A stretch of DNA of 64,000 nucleotides, from positions 558,001 to 622,000 of the forward strand of contig NZ_FWXT01000003.1 in assembly GCF_900176535.1 (NCBI RefSeq), read 5' to 3'. Shown here one piece after another: positions 26,193-35,229 of this stretch. Each line of letters starts with the position of its first letter. The stretch's first letter is position 1. This DNA is from Pedobacter africanus (GTDB taxonomy: Bacteria > Bacteroidota > Bacteroidia > Sphingobacteriales > Sphingobacteriaceae). The position numbers were made by a program, and so were the translations under genes. The notes under the pieces are model-generated. The model was not told the DNA's origin, ran no database searches, and saw only the letters and a program-made list of their open reading frames with translations.

Positions 26193-28934
26193 CTAAAATG
26201 ATACTTTAAGACCCAGTATATATGATTTTGACAAGGGCGATGCACCAAAATCGATGCCCCTCAGCATAGGATCACTGCCGCTGACTACTTCAGGATCAAA
26301 GCCCGTATATTTTGTAAATGTGGCCAGGTTTTCAGCGCTGAGGTATACATTGAGCGCCCGGAAAAAACGCATCCCTGCGGGTAAGGGAACGTCGTAGCTA
26401 ACTGTAATATTTTTCAGGCGGAGGTAGCTGCCTTTTTCTACCCACAAATCAGATGCAGCACCATTCATAGAAGGATCGTCGAAAGCAGTGCGACTTAACC
26501 CCTTTCCTGGGTTTGAGGCCGAGATCCACCTGTTTTCAACCTCAGGAGATTGGTTGGAATAGTCTTTCATGACATGCATCTGCTGGTTAAAGCTATTGTA
26601 GATGTCGTTACCAACAGCATAGGTGAATAGCGTATGGAAAGAAACCCTTTTGTAACCAAGTGCAGTACCGAAATTCCCGAATGCTTTTGGGAGCGCCGAG
26701 CCGATAATTTGTCTGTCCTGTTCGTTGATTCTGGAATCTTTGTTAACATCGTCAATGATGTAATCGCCTGCCTTAAAATTGGTTCCGTCTGCTTTTTGAA
26801 GGTTTACATCAGCCGAATTTGCAAAAACGCCCAATACCTTGTAACCATAAAAGGATCCCAGTGCCTCATTTTCTTTGGCTACCGTATAAATGCCGCCTAT
26901 AGAACGGATGATATTGCCGTTATCGAGTTCTTTAACCCTGTTTTTTAAGGTAGATATGTTGCCATAAACTAACCATGAGAGTTCTTTTTTACTGATCAGT
27001 TTAGCGTCTATGCTAAGTTCCATACCTTGTGAGGCTATTTTACCGCTGTTTTCAAATTGCTGGTCAAGCCCCAGTTCTATAGACACTGCCCGTCGGGTAA
27101 TGAGATCTGAGGTGGCTTTATAGTAATAACCTGCGTCGAGCGTTACCCTCTTGTTAAACAGGTTGATGGTCAGCCCACCATCGTAAGTGTCGGTTACTTC
27201 CGGTTTAATTGATTTATTGGCCACATTTCCCAGGTAAGCACCACCGTATCCAAAGTAATTGGCTGCATAATAAAGATTATAGTGGTAGTAACCCCTCAGG
27301 TCATTGTTCCCCGTACGGCCCCAGCCTGCACGAAAGGCAAACTGGTTTGATTGGGTCCTTTCAAACAGGTCGACCACAGCTTTAACGCCCGGATAGATGC
27401 CCCATCGCCCTTTATTTCCAAAATTACTGGAACCCTCAACATTCAGGTTAGCCGATAGCTTCATCCGTTTAAAGAGGTCAACATCGCCCCTTACATAAAA
27501 TGTAAGCAGTTTAGACTTATACTTTAAATTGGAAGCAGAATCTACCGTTCCCTGCGCCAGGGTTTCATAATCATCAGAGCCGGCATTAATCTTACGTACA
27601 AATATAGATTTCTCTTCATAAGCCTCTACAGAAAGCCCGGCTTTAGCGGAATAGTGGTTGTTTGCACCTAGTTTCCCTGTTCTGTGCAGCCAGCTGCTCC
27701 ACAAGAGCATAGATTCACTGGAGTTCCTTTTTAAGTTTTGCCTGATCCTGTTTAAATCCTGTACTATACCCAATTTAGGGCGGTATTGTTTCTCTGTTAA
27801 GCTCATGTAATTGAATACAAATGAAGAGTGAAGGAAGGTTTGCGGGCCCATTAGCCAATGGATACTGATGTTTCCATCTACGCGGTTGTCTTCATTGTTA
27901 TTGTACATGTTGTCCACAAGGGCTAGCGGATTGCTCTTTCCCAGGGTATCTACGTCTGCCAGCTGCTTTGTGATGGCCCCTGAGGTAGAAAATAGATAGG
28001 GGTTTAAGAAAGGTGCTTTTGTTGCGGCAATAAACGTGGGATGGATGCTGTAATCGGCACCCTGCTCTGCGTAGTCAGATGAGGCATGGGTATAGGCCAG
28101 ATTATTGGAGATCTCAATTTTCGGCGAAAGTTTATAATCCAGGTTAAACCTCAGGTTTACCTGGTTTTGGTCAGAGCCTTTAAGGGTACCTTTTTTATCT
28201 ATATAGCCTACACTGAACATATAATGGGCATCGCCGTCGCCCCCCTTTAATTTCAAGTGGTAGTCGCTCAACATGCCGTTCCTGGTAATAAGACGGATCC
28301 AATCGGTATTGCTGTTGTACATAGATTTGGCCGGATCAAAAACAGGGTTCTGGTTTACTTCTGCATCGGTATGGTCATTTTCCAGTAAATAATTGCGCAA
28401 GTAATTTTTAAACTGCTCTGCCCCCATTCTGTTTACATCATAAGTCCCGGTCAGTAATCCGAACTTTGCAGAAAAGTCAATTTTAGTTCCACCCAGTTCG
28501 CCACGGTCGGTGTCGATATATATGGCGCCATTTGTTCCCCTTCCGCCATTTTCGGATAAGTCGACCCCCTCTTTTGCTACCTTAACGCTGCTGATGTCGT
28601 TGGGATTGATAAAGCTAAAACGTGAAGGTTGGTAAATGGACAGAAATGATGGCAAGGCCCGCGAATACCTTACCGGGATGCCATCCACATAGATATAGGG
28701 AGCAGCATTCAGGTTGATGGAGCCCAATCCACGGATCATGATTTGGGATGCGGCACCAATGGTACCCGACTGGCTCAACTGAACAGCCGGTTTATCAACC
28801 AGGAGTTCGGTAAAGGTAGTTGCTCCTGCCCTTGTGTTTACTTTTTGTGCCAGTGAGTCTGCTATGCCCTTGTTTTCCTGTCCAAATGCGCTCATGCACA
28901 TCATGCTCAAAGCAAAAAGCAATGTCTTATTCAT
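26193..28934 (-). CDS. Short SusC-like TonB-dependent transporter, no N-terminal extension
   Basis: The transporter has about 913 residues from the Met at 28934, which gives a signal peptide ending MSAFGQ; a Met ten codons earlier (28964) is possible. Unlike typical SusC it lacks the carboxypeptidase-D-like domain: only about 30 residues separate the signal from the plug (LVDKPAVQLSQ, then QIMIRGLGSINLNAAPYIYVDGIPVRYS). The plug is followed by SSVKVAKEG and a complete barrel ending in VSF. It forms a triad with the upstream FAS1 protein and downstream SusD. Reduced length compared with the 1,076-residue SusC of the next triad is notable but no frameshift is visible. Confidence 0.9.
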   Translation of the reverse strand: MNKTLLFALSMMCMSAFGQENKGIADSLAQKVNTRAGATTFTELLVDKPAVQLSQSGTIGAASQIMIRGLGSINLNAAPYIYVDGIPVRYSRALPSFLSIYQPSRFSFINPNDISSVKVAKEGVDLSENGGRGTNGAIYIDTDRGELGGTKIDFSAKFGLLTGTYDVNRMGAEQFKNYLRNYLLENDHTDAEVNQNPVFDPAKSMYNSNTDWIRLITRNGMLSDYHLKLKGGDGDAHYMFSVGYIDKKGTLKGSDQNQVNLRFNLDYKLSPKIEISNNLAYTHASSDYAEQGADYSIHPTFIAATKAPFLNPYLFSTSGAITKQLADVDTLGKSNPLALVDNMYNNNEDNRVDGNISIHWLMGPQTFLHSSFVFNYMSLTEKQYRPKLGIVQDLNRIRQNLKRNSSESMLLWSSWLHRTGKLGANNHYSAKAGLSVEAYEEKSIFVRKINAGSDDYETLAQGTVDSASNLKYKSKLLTFYVRGDVDLFKRMKLSANLNVEGSSNFGNKGRWGIYPGVKAVVDLFERTQSNQFAFRAGWGRTGNNDLRGYYHYNLYYAANYFGYGGAYLGNVANKSIKPEVTDTYDGGLTINLFNKRVTLDAGYYYKATSDLITRRAVSIELGLDQQFENSGKIASQGMELSIDAKLISKKELSWLVYGNISTLKNRVKELDNGNIIRSIGGIYTVAKENEALGSFYGYKVLGVFANSADVNLQKADGTNFKAGDYIIDDVNKDSRINEQDRQIIGSALPKAFGNFGTALGYKRVSFHTLFTYAVGNDIYNSFNQQMHVMKDYSNQSPEVENRWISASNPGKGLSRTAFDDPSMNGAASDLWVEKGSYLRLKNITVSYDVPLPAGMRFFRALNVYLSAENLATFTKYTGFDPEVVSGSDPMLRGIDFGASPLSKSYILGLKVSF

Positions 28935-28967
28935 CTTGTTTTCCAATGTATTTTTCATCAGCATGTA

Positions 28968-30410
28968 TTAGGATACGGGGATCAGTTCAATAATGTCCAT
29001 CAATACGTCACAGCAGTAATTCCCGGCTTTTCCTGCGGCAAAGGCTGTAAGTGCAAAGGTTATTTTTACATCAGAGCGGTTTTCGACATTGATGATGCCG
29101 CAGTTGTTATAGATGTAGTAGTTGTACTCGGCCCAGGTGCCATCTGTTTTTGCGAGATCGATGTCGTTTTTAACGATGACATCATTGTAGATGGTCAGAA
29201 ATTTGCCGCGCGTCCCGCTGCGGTGAACGATGCGGATATTGTATTTCCCTACAGGGACATCCGGCACGGTAAAATAGAAGTAATCGCCCACCTGCTGGGC
29301 ATCAAAAGCAACAATTTTCAGTTCCTTGTTTTGGTGGTAGCTTTGCGTTCCGGTATTCAGCACGATTTGCGCAGGGGCAACTGTGAATACATTCTGTGCA
29401 CCATAGGGGCTTCCCGGTGGATAAAGATTAAGGCGTATGGTTGCAGGAAGAGCTGTCTCTATGGCAACAACCATGTCCATTGAATGATAAACACCATTTG
29501 AACAGATGCGGTCGATACCAAATTCAATCGACTGATCAAACCTATATTTTTCATTCATGAAATACTGTCCGCGATCATTCACATTAAAACTCAGGGCCTC
29601 TTTCTTGTGCACTGGATAAATCCGCTGTTTGGTGAGCTGGTTCAGGAAATAACCGGAATCCGGAATGATGTGATAAGCCGCCCATTCCGTTAAGTTCTTA
29701 ATGGAGCTTTTATTGAAATTGTTTCGCTGTAAAACTTCATCTCGTTCTATGATCAGGGTAACGGTACTGTCCTTCAAATAGCGGGTCAATCCTGTTTCCT
29801 CAAAAATCCCCAGCATAATGCTGTATTTTCCGGTTTTTTGAAGTGTTGTTAAAATCGTTTCTACAGGTGGTGAAAGTACTTCATTGAGGATGTTTACATA
29901 GCCATTGCTCATTTCAATATTTGATTCTGTAATGGTGGCAAAATTGTTCAGCTTTATGGCTGCATAGGAATCGCGGATATCTGCAATCAGAAATTTGCCG
30001 TTCAAAGCAGTTGGAGCCGATAAGGGCCCCTGCTCCAGGGCATTGGTATTGATCTTCTTATCCAGCAGGTGGTAACCGAAATAGCTGATCCAGAATTCCG
30101 GACTTTTATCTTTTACAGCGCCTACTTTTTCTCCATTGGCAGACAAGCGGGCAAACAAGTTATGGAAAGCTTCATTTGTAGGTGCAAAAACGGTATAGGC
30201 ACCGGCCGTCTTCAGGAGGTCACGCTTTTTTACGTAGTCTATCATTTCACGATAGGTACTCAGGTCGGGCCGGTTGTCTACATAATCCATGATCTGAAGT
30301 TCATCATTAGCATCGTACCTGGCACCCGAGAAATCTCTTTTGCAGCCATGAAGCACAAACAGCAGCAAGGCAGCGGTAAGCATGTAATTTATATACTTTT
30401 TCATTTTCAT
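28968..30410 (-). CDS. Fasciclin (FAS1) domain lipoprotein, triad B
   Basis: The lipoprotein has 480 residues with lipobox cysteine in FVLHGCKRDF. A FAS1 domain opens with DLSTYREMIDYV and TVFAPTNEAFHNLF (about 45-185); a second, more diverged FAS1-like module follows (about 190-325, ending in a GVYHSMDMVV segment). The C-terminal 150 residues are beta-rich, perhaps a ligand-binding module (GKYNIRIVHRSGTRG). In the tandem triads of this island, FAS1 proteins occupy the place where surface glycan-binding proteins sit in other loci. A cell-surface binding or adhesion role is inferred. Confidence 0.85.
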   Translation of the reverse strand: MKMKKYINYMLTAALLLFVLHGCKRDFSGARYDANDELQIMDYVDNRPDLSTYREMIDYVKKRDLLKTAGAYTVFAPTNEAFHNLFARLSANGEKVGAVKDKSPEFWISYFGYHLLDKKINTNALEQGPLSAPTALNGKFLIADIRDSYAAIKLNNFATITESNIEMSNGYVNILNEVLSPPVETILTTLQKTGKYSIMLGIFEETGLTRYLKDSTVTLIIERDEVLQRNNFNKSSIKNLTEWAAYHIIPDSGYFLNQLTKQRIYPVHKKEALSFNVNDRGQYFMNEKYRFDQSIEFGIDRICSNGVYHSMDMVVAIETALPATIRLNLYPPGSPYGAQNVFTVAPAQIVLNTGTQSYHQNKELKIVAFDAQQVGDYFYFTVPDVPVGKYNIRIVHRSGTRGKFLTIYNDVIVKNDIDLAKTDGTWAEYNYYIYNNCGIINVENRSDVKITFALTAFAAGKAGNYCCDVLMDIIELIPVS

Positions 30411-30431
30411 TGATTTAGTTTGGCAATCCTG

Positions 30432-31973
30432 TTATTTATTTCTGTAAAATTCTTTTTGTACCAGCAACGGGTTGTTTTCGACCTCGCCTCGGTAGTAAGG
30501 CAGAAACCAGCTTTCGGGATTGAGCAGTCTGGCCCTGACAACCTGGTAGGCCAATTTCATGGAATGATTGGTAGCGGCCTTCTCTATCAGCACATTTTCA
30601 TACCCGGCCCTTCTGGAAACCCTTACTGCGGCAAACCATTCCTTGCCTTCAAAACCAAGCTCAAACTCTCTTTCCAGCAGCAGCCTTGTAAAAAATTCAG
30701 TTCCCTCACCTCCCTCTCCGGGCGTAAGTTCCGGTATGTCACAGTGTTTACGTATGATATTGATGTTCTTCTCCGCTTCGTCATACTGTCCCAGCATGGC
30801 ATAGGCTTCCGCTTTCATCAGCAGAATTTCCCGGTAACGGTAAAATATATAATTGGATGTCCGGTCGTTTTGCCTTCTGTAGGCCAGCTGATAAGGTGCC
30901 TGTCCCAAAAATTTATAAACCTCTGTTGCTGCAGCATAACCGTTGGCGGCGGTGGTCATGGTAAAAGCGCTCAGCGGTTTCAGGCGAATGGTATCTGAGG
31001 TTGCATGTTCGGGAACTGTGCTGGGATACAGGAATTCACCCGAATTTACCGTTATGTTTTTTGAATTGGCCAGGTATATTTCCTTGCCCGCATCGTGGAA
31101 CGAAAACCAGTTGTATAGCGGCGAGGCCGGACCTTGCAAACCATACTGGAATTCAAAGATTGATTCGGCAGAATTACCTGGATAAAAGATAGTGTACCAG
31201 TCCAATGGCCGTACCAATGAATTCGCATAGCTTGCGTCAATGGCTTTGCACAGGTCAATACAGGCCGCGTATTGATTTCTCCAGAGTTTAACATCTGCAA
31301 AAATGGCCCTTACAGCGTTCCTGGTGATACGACCGTGCTTTTCTTTAGCATCCGTGAATGTTTCTGGTGCATTTTTTAAAGCATAATCCAGGTCTTCCTC
31401 TATAAAATCGAGCACCTCTGTTTCGGGCGAAACCGCGGTGTTTACGGTTTGGGCATCCGATTCGTAGGGCACTTTAATAATAGGTATCTCTTTGAAAGTA
31501 CGTACCAGGTAAAAATAAAACAAAGCACGTAAGGCATAAGCTTCTCCCATCATTGCGGAGAGTTCTTCCGGTCTGAATGTAGGATCATTTTTGAGTCCGT
31601 CTGGTGCATTTTTAATAAAAGCATTGGCCCAGCCAATTGCTTTATATACCTGTGCCCAGGACGTAAGGCTGTTTGTGGTATACAGGTCGTGTGAAAGAAA
31701 TTGTGCGTGGTTACTGGTAAATTCAGTACCAATACCGGGGGCGTACAGACTTGAACGGCTATCGCCCCAAACCTGGAAGGAACTGATGCAGCTGCTTGTG
31801 GCTGTGTATAATCCTATCAGTGAGGAATAGACCTGGTCCCTGTTTTTCCAGAAATTATCTTTGACCAGGTTATCTGGTGTGGCCACGTCTAAAAATTTGG
31901 TACAGCCGGCAGTAAAAAAGATCAATCCGAGCAGCCCGTATTTTATGTGATTCCATGTTTTCATTGTCTTCAT
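30432..31973 (-). CDS. SusD/RagB lipoprotein, triad A
   Basis: The lipoprotein has 513 residues with its lipobox in FFTAGCTKFLDVATPD, followed by the helical SusD core and the C-terminal LEREFELGFEGKEWFAAVRVSR motif. It pairs with the SusC-like gene 6 bp upstream and is followed by a FAS1 lipoprotein gene 21 bp downstream. It is a homologue of the SusD at 24634-26187, so the two triads look like an old duplication that diverged. Confidence 0.93.
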   Translation of the reverse strand: MKTMKTWNHIKYGLLGLIFFTAGCTKFLDVATPDNLVKDNFWKNRDQVYSSLIGLYTATSSCISSFQVWGDSRSSLYAPGIGTEFTSNHAQFLSHDLYTTNSLTSWAQVYKAIGWANAFIKNAPDGLKNDPTFRPEELSAMMGEAYALRALFYFYLVRTFKEIPIIKVPYESDAQTVNTAVSPETEVLDFIEEDLDYALKNAPETFTDAKEKHGRITRNAVRAIFADVKLWRNQYAACIDLCKAIDASYANSLVRPLDWYTIFYPGNSAESIFEFQYGLQGPASPLYNWFSFHDAGKEIYLANSKNITVNSGEFLYPSTVPEHATSDTIRLKPLSAFTMTTAANGYAAATEVYKFLGQAPYQLAYRRQNDRTSNYIFYRYREILLMKAEAYAMLGQYDEAEKNINIIRKHCDIPELTPGEGGEGTEFFTRLLLEREFELGFEGKEWFAAVRVSRRAGYENVLIEKAATNHSMKLAYQVVRARLLNPESWFLPYYRGEVENNPLLVQKEFYRNK

Positions 31974-31979
31974 GTTTTA

Positions 31980-34900
31980 TTAAAGTGATAGCCTGATACC
32001 CAGTGTATATTGTTTGGCTGGTGCTGTGGTATTGTTGTCGATACCGAACATATTTACACTGCCTGTTATGGGCACTTCCGGATCAATACCGAGATACCTG
32101 GTCCAGGTATACAGGTTATAGGCAGTCAAAAATGCACTCATGCTCCTGATGCCTATTTTCAACCTTCCCACTGTTTTTTTATCAAAGTCATAGGAAAGGG
32201 AAACAGTTTTCAAACGCAGATAAGACGCATCTTCTACCCACCTGGTAGAGGCTGCATAATTCCACTCTGCCAGACGGTCGGCTTTTGGTATGTTGCTGAT
32301 GTCGCCCTGTTTTCGCCAGCGGTCTGTTACAGAACGGGCCTGGTTTTTAGAATCGGCCATCTTTTCGAGCGATTTACGGGTCAGGTTGATGACATCATTG
32401 CCATACTGGTATTGGAAGTTTACCTGCAGCGACCAGTTTTGCAGGTTAAAGGAATTGTTCCAGCCCCCGTAAAAGCTGGGGTTTGCATCCCCAATCTGTA
32501 CCCTGTCCAGCTCATTGATGATCCCATCGCCGTTTATATCGTCATACCTCATCTCGCCCCCGCTAAACTGGTGACCGGTATTTGAACCATAGCGCATATA
32601 CTTAGGCCTGATCCCATCGGCCTCGTAAATAGTGTTCCCGTCCTTATCTTTCAGAATAGCGTCCTGATCAGTCGGGTAAACGCCCAGGGCCCGGTAGCCA
32701 TAAAAACCACCAATCACATCTCCGGCCTGAAGTTTAGAGGTAAAGCCATCCCTGGTTTGTGTAAAAGCTGCATTGTCCAGCTTTTCAGGTAAACTCAATA
32801 ATTTATTCTGATTTTGTGCGATGTTGAAGAAGGTTCTCCAGCGAAGCTTCTTTTTATCTCCTTTCAGGAGGAGTGCTGAAATGCCAAATTCAAAACCACT
32901 GTTGCGTACCGAACCAAAATTGACATATTGTGTAGCGTATCCCAATGTAGAGGATAATGTTTCCTGTAACAGCAGATCGGTGGTGGTTCTGGTGTAATAA
33001 TCAATCTGTCCCGAGATGCTGTTGTCGAAGATGCTCCAATCGATCCCCATATTGTATTCCGTGGTACTCTCCTGCCTGATGTTATCGTAAGCGAATTTTG
33101 AAGGATAAGTATAAGTTTGTCCCATATAGCCTGTTCCTGTTGAATAAGCGACATCATAAAGGTTAAGTACATTGGGCAGGTTACCGGTAATCCCAAATGC
33201 AAAACGGGGCTTGATATTGGTGATCCATTTTGCATCCGAAAGAAATTTCTCTTTGGATAGTTCCCACCCGATACCAATTGCCGGGTAAATGGTATAAAGG
33301 TTGTCGCGGCCATACCGCGAATCCCCCTCCATTTTTCCCGTAGCGGTTAAAAAGTACCGGTCTTTAAAAACATAATGGCCCTGGACAAACATGCCTATGT
33401 TCCGGCGCTCCCCAAATGATCCATCTGCTGCAGAAACAACAGCAGAAGCGTCGGAGGCACGCAATTGAGGGGAAGCACCATTGCTGTAGCTTACCGATGT
33501 GGAGTTGTCGCTGTCCGTGGTCAGGTTCATTACTCCGGTAACCGTTAATCTGTGGTTGGCTTTGCTAATGGCCGACCAGGTAAGGCGGTTGTTGTTGTTG
33601 ATCATCAGCTGATGACCTTCTGTCTGCCTTCCTGCGTTAAATAAAGATTCACCCGCAATTGAAGCCGTGGCATAACCGGGAATGAAATATTCATCAGCAG
33701 ATTCACGGAAGTCGACCCCGATCTGCGATCTGAATTCCAGGTTTTTAAGGATTCTGTATTCGAGGACAGTGGAAGCCATAAAGCGGTTTGATTTGGTCAG
33801 ATAAGTAGAATAGTCGATGATGGCCAGCGGATTATATCTCGAGGTAATCGAAACCGGATCATTACGGTCTACAAAATAATCGAGCCCGTTTTGGGAGTAA
33901 ACGGGATAATAAGCACCCATTTCCCTTGCATAGCGCATGGGTGAAATATCGCTTGTTGAACTGGATGACTCATCTATAGGATGGGTCTGCCCTCTTTTAT
34001 CAGTGAGTGAATTGATGAAGGAAAGATCCGCAGATACCCTTAATTTATCGGAAACCTTATAATTCAGGTTAAAGCGGTTGTTGAAACGGTCGTACCCGGT
34101 GCCCTTTGTGGTACCGTACTGATTGGTATAGCCTACACCCCAGTAATAGGTTACACGTTCTCCGCCACCGCTTAAAGAGGTGTTGTATTGCTGGTAATAA
34201 CCTTTCCGTGTAATCACATCTATCCAGTCGGTATTGTTGTTGTATTTCCAGGCATCTGCCCTGGTCAAGTCTCCGCGCAGTTCCTTTAAAAAGCTGCCAT
34301 CATCTGTTCCATTTCCGTAACTTTCTATAGAAAATATACGGTGGTCATCGCCTGACATCATGGGGATGGTTTTTGGAACTTCGGTATAGGTGAATTTAGA
34401 AGTAAAACTGAATTCTGGTTTGCCCTGCTTTCCACGTTTGGTTTTGATCACAATTACCCCGTTTGCCCCTTTTGATCCGTATAGGGCGGTTGCAGAGGCG
34501 TCTTTTAAGATATCAATAGACTCAATATCGGAGGGGTCTATGTCTCCAATCGGACTAAAGCCGAAATCGGTGATGCTCTGCACCTTGTAGTCGTTGCCAA
34601 TCACTTCGGTGCCATCTACTACCCATAGGGGATCATTTATGCCCGATATACTGGAGATTCCGCGGATGCGGATGGTGGCAGCAGCCCCCGGATCACCGCT
34701 GGCGGCCACCACTTGTAAGCCCGGGGCTGCACCCTGTATCAATTGTTCAACTGAAGTAACGGGCAGATTTCTCAAATCTTCCAGATTGACTGATGCCACG
34801 GCACTGCTGAGCTCTTTTTTATCGATAGACAAGAAGCCCATATCTGCTTTTGGATGCTTCTGGGCTACAATCTTTAGCTCATCCATCGTATTGTAGCCAT

Positions 34901-35210
34901 TCTGCAGGATAACTTCAAAGCTCTTTCTGCTGCCAATTGTAAACTCCTGCTTTTTGTAGCCTACGTAGGAGAAGATGATCTTTTCTGCGTTATCCGTCTT
35001 CTTTAACCGGAACCTGCCGCTATTGTCGGTGGTAACACCGGTTAAAACCAGGTTATTGCGGTTAACCAGCATTACGGTCACACCCGGGAAGGTTACACTT
35101 TTAGATTCATCATATACCACTCCGGTTATGACATCTGCCTGTGCAAAAGTATCGGTGCTTAAATAGAGTAAGCCTATAAGCATGCAAATCTTTTGTAGTA
35201 TTTTATTCAT
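31980..35210 (-). CDS. SusC/RagA TonB-dependent transporter, triad A
   Basis: This 1,076-residue outer-membrane importer has a signal peptide (1-23, TDTFAQ), a carboxypeptidase-D regulatory-like domain (about 26-110, GVVYDESKSVTFPGVTVML) and a plug with the SusC signatures IQGAAPGLQVV, IRIRGISSI, PLWVVDGTEV and SIDILKDASATALYGSKGANG. A large barrel follows. It has no STN domain, so it is not expected to signal to a FecR. It lies 19 bp after a FAS1 lipoprotein gene. Sialic acid or sialylated glycan is the inferred cargo. Confidence 0.93.
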   Translation of the reverse strand: MNKILQKICMLIGLLYLSTDTFAQADVITGVVYDESKSVTFPGVTVMLVNRNNLVLTGVTTDNSGRFRLKKTDNAEKIIFSYVGYKKQEFTIGSRKSFEVILQNGYNTMDELKIVAQKHPKADMGFLSIDKKELSSAVASVNLEDLRNLPVTSVEQLIQGAAPGLQVVAASGDPGAAATIRIRGISSISGINDPLWVVDGTEVIGNDYKVQSITDFGFSPIGDIDPSDIESIDILKDASATALYGSKGANGVIVIKTKRGKQGKPEFSFTSKFTYTEVPKTIPMMSGDDHRIFSIESYGNGTDDGSFLKELRGDLTRADAWKYNNNTDWIDVITRKGYYQQYNTSLSGGGERVTYYWGVGYTNQYGTTKGTGYDRFNNRFNLNYKVSDKLRVSADLSFINSLTDKRGQTHPIDESSSSTSDISPMRYAREMGAYYPVYSQNGLDYFVDRNDPVSITSRYNPLAIIDYSTYLTKSNRFMASTVLEYRILKNLEFRSQIGVDFRESADEYFIPGYATASIAGESLFNAGRQTEGHQLMINNNNRLTWSAISKANHRLTVTGVMNLTTDSDNSTSVSYSNGASPQLRASDASAVVSAADGSFGERRNIGMFVQGHYVFKDRYFLTATGKMEGDSRYGRDNLYTIYPAIGIGWELSKEKFLSDAKWITNIKPRFAFGITGNLPNVLNLYDVAYSTGTGYMGQTYTYPSKFAYDNIRQESTTEYNMGIDWSIFDNSISGQIDYYTRTTTDLLLQETLSSTLGYATQYVNFGSVRNSGFEFGISALLLKGDKKKLRWRTFFNIAQNQNKLLSLPEKLDNAAFTQTRDGFTSKLQAGDVIGGFYGYRALGVYPTDQDAILKDKDGNTIYEADGIRPKYMRYGSNTGHQFSGGEMRYDDINGDGIINELDRVQIGDANPSFYGGWNNSFNLQNWSLQVNFQYQYGNDVINLTRKSLEKMADSKNQARSVTDRWRKQGDISNIPKADRLAEWNYAASTRWVEDASYLRLKTVSLSYDFDKKTVGRLKIGIRSMSAFLTAYNLYTWTRYLGIDPEVPITGSVNMFGIDNNTTAPAKQYTLGIRLSL

Positions 35211-35229
35211 TTTAAAAATGGGTTACCGC

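Noticed and set aside
30420..30998. Long open frame (192 codons) antisense to the triad A SusD gene
   Set aside because: Shadow of the SusD gene, no recognisable protein features.
32010..32585. Long open frame (191 codons) antisense to the triad A SusC gene
   Set aside because: Opposite strand of a strongly supported gene; composition follows the antisense of coding DNA, with no signal, domain or promoter.
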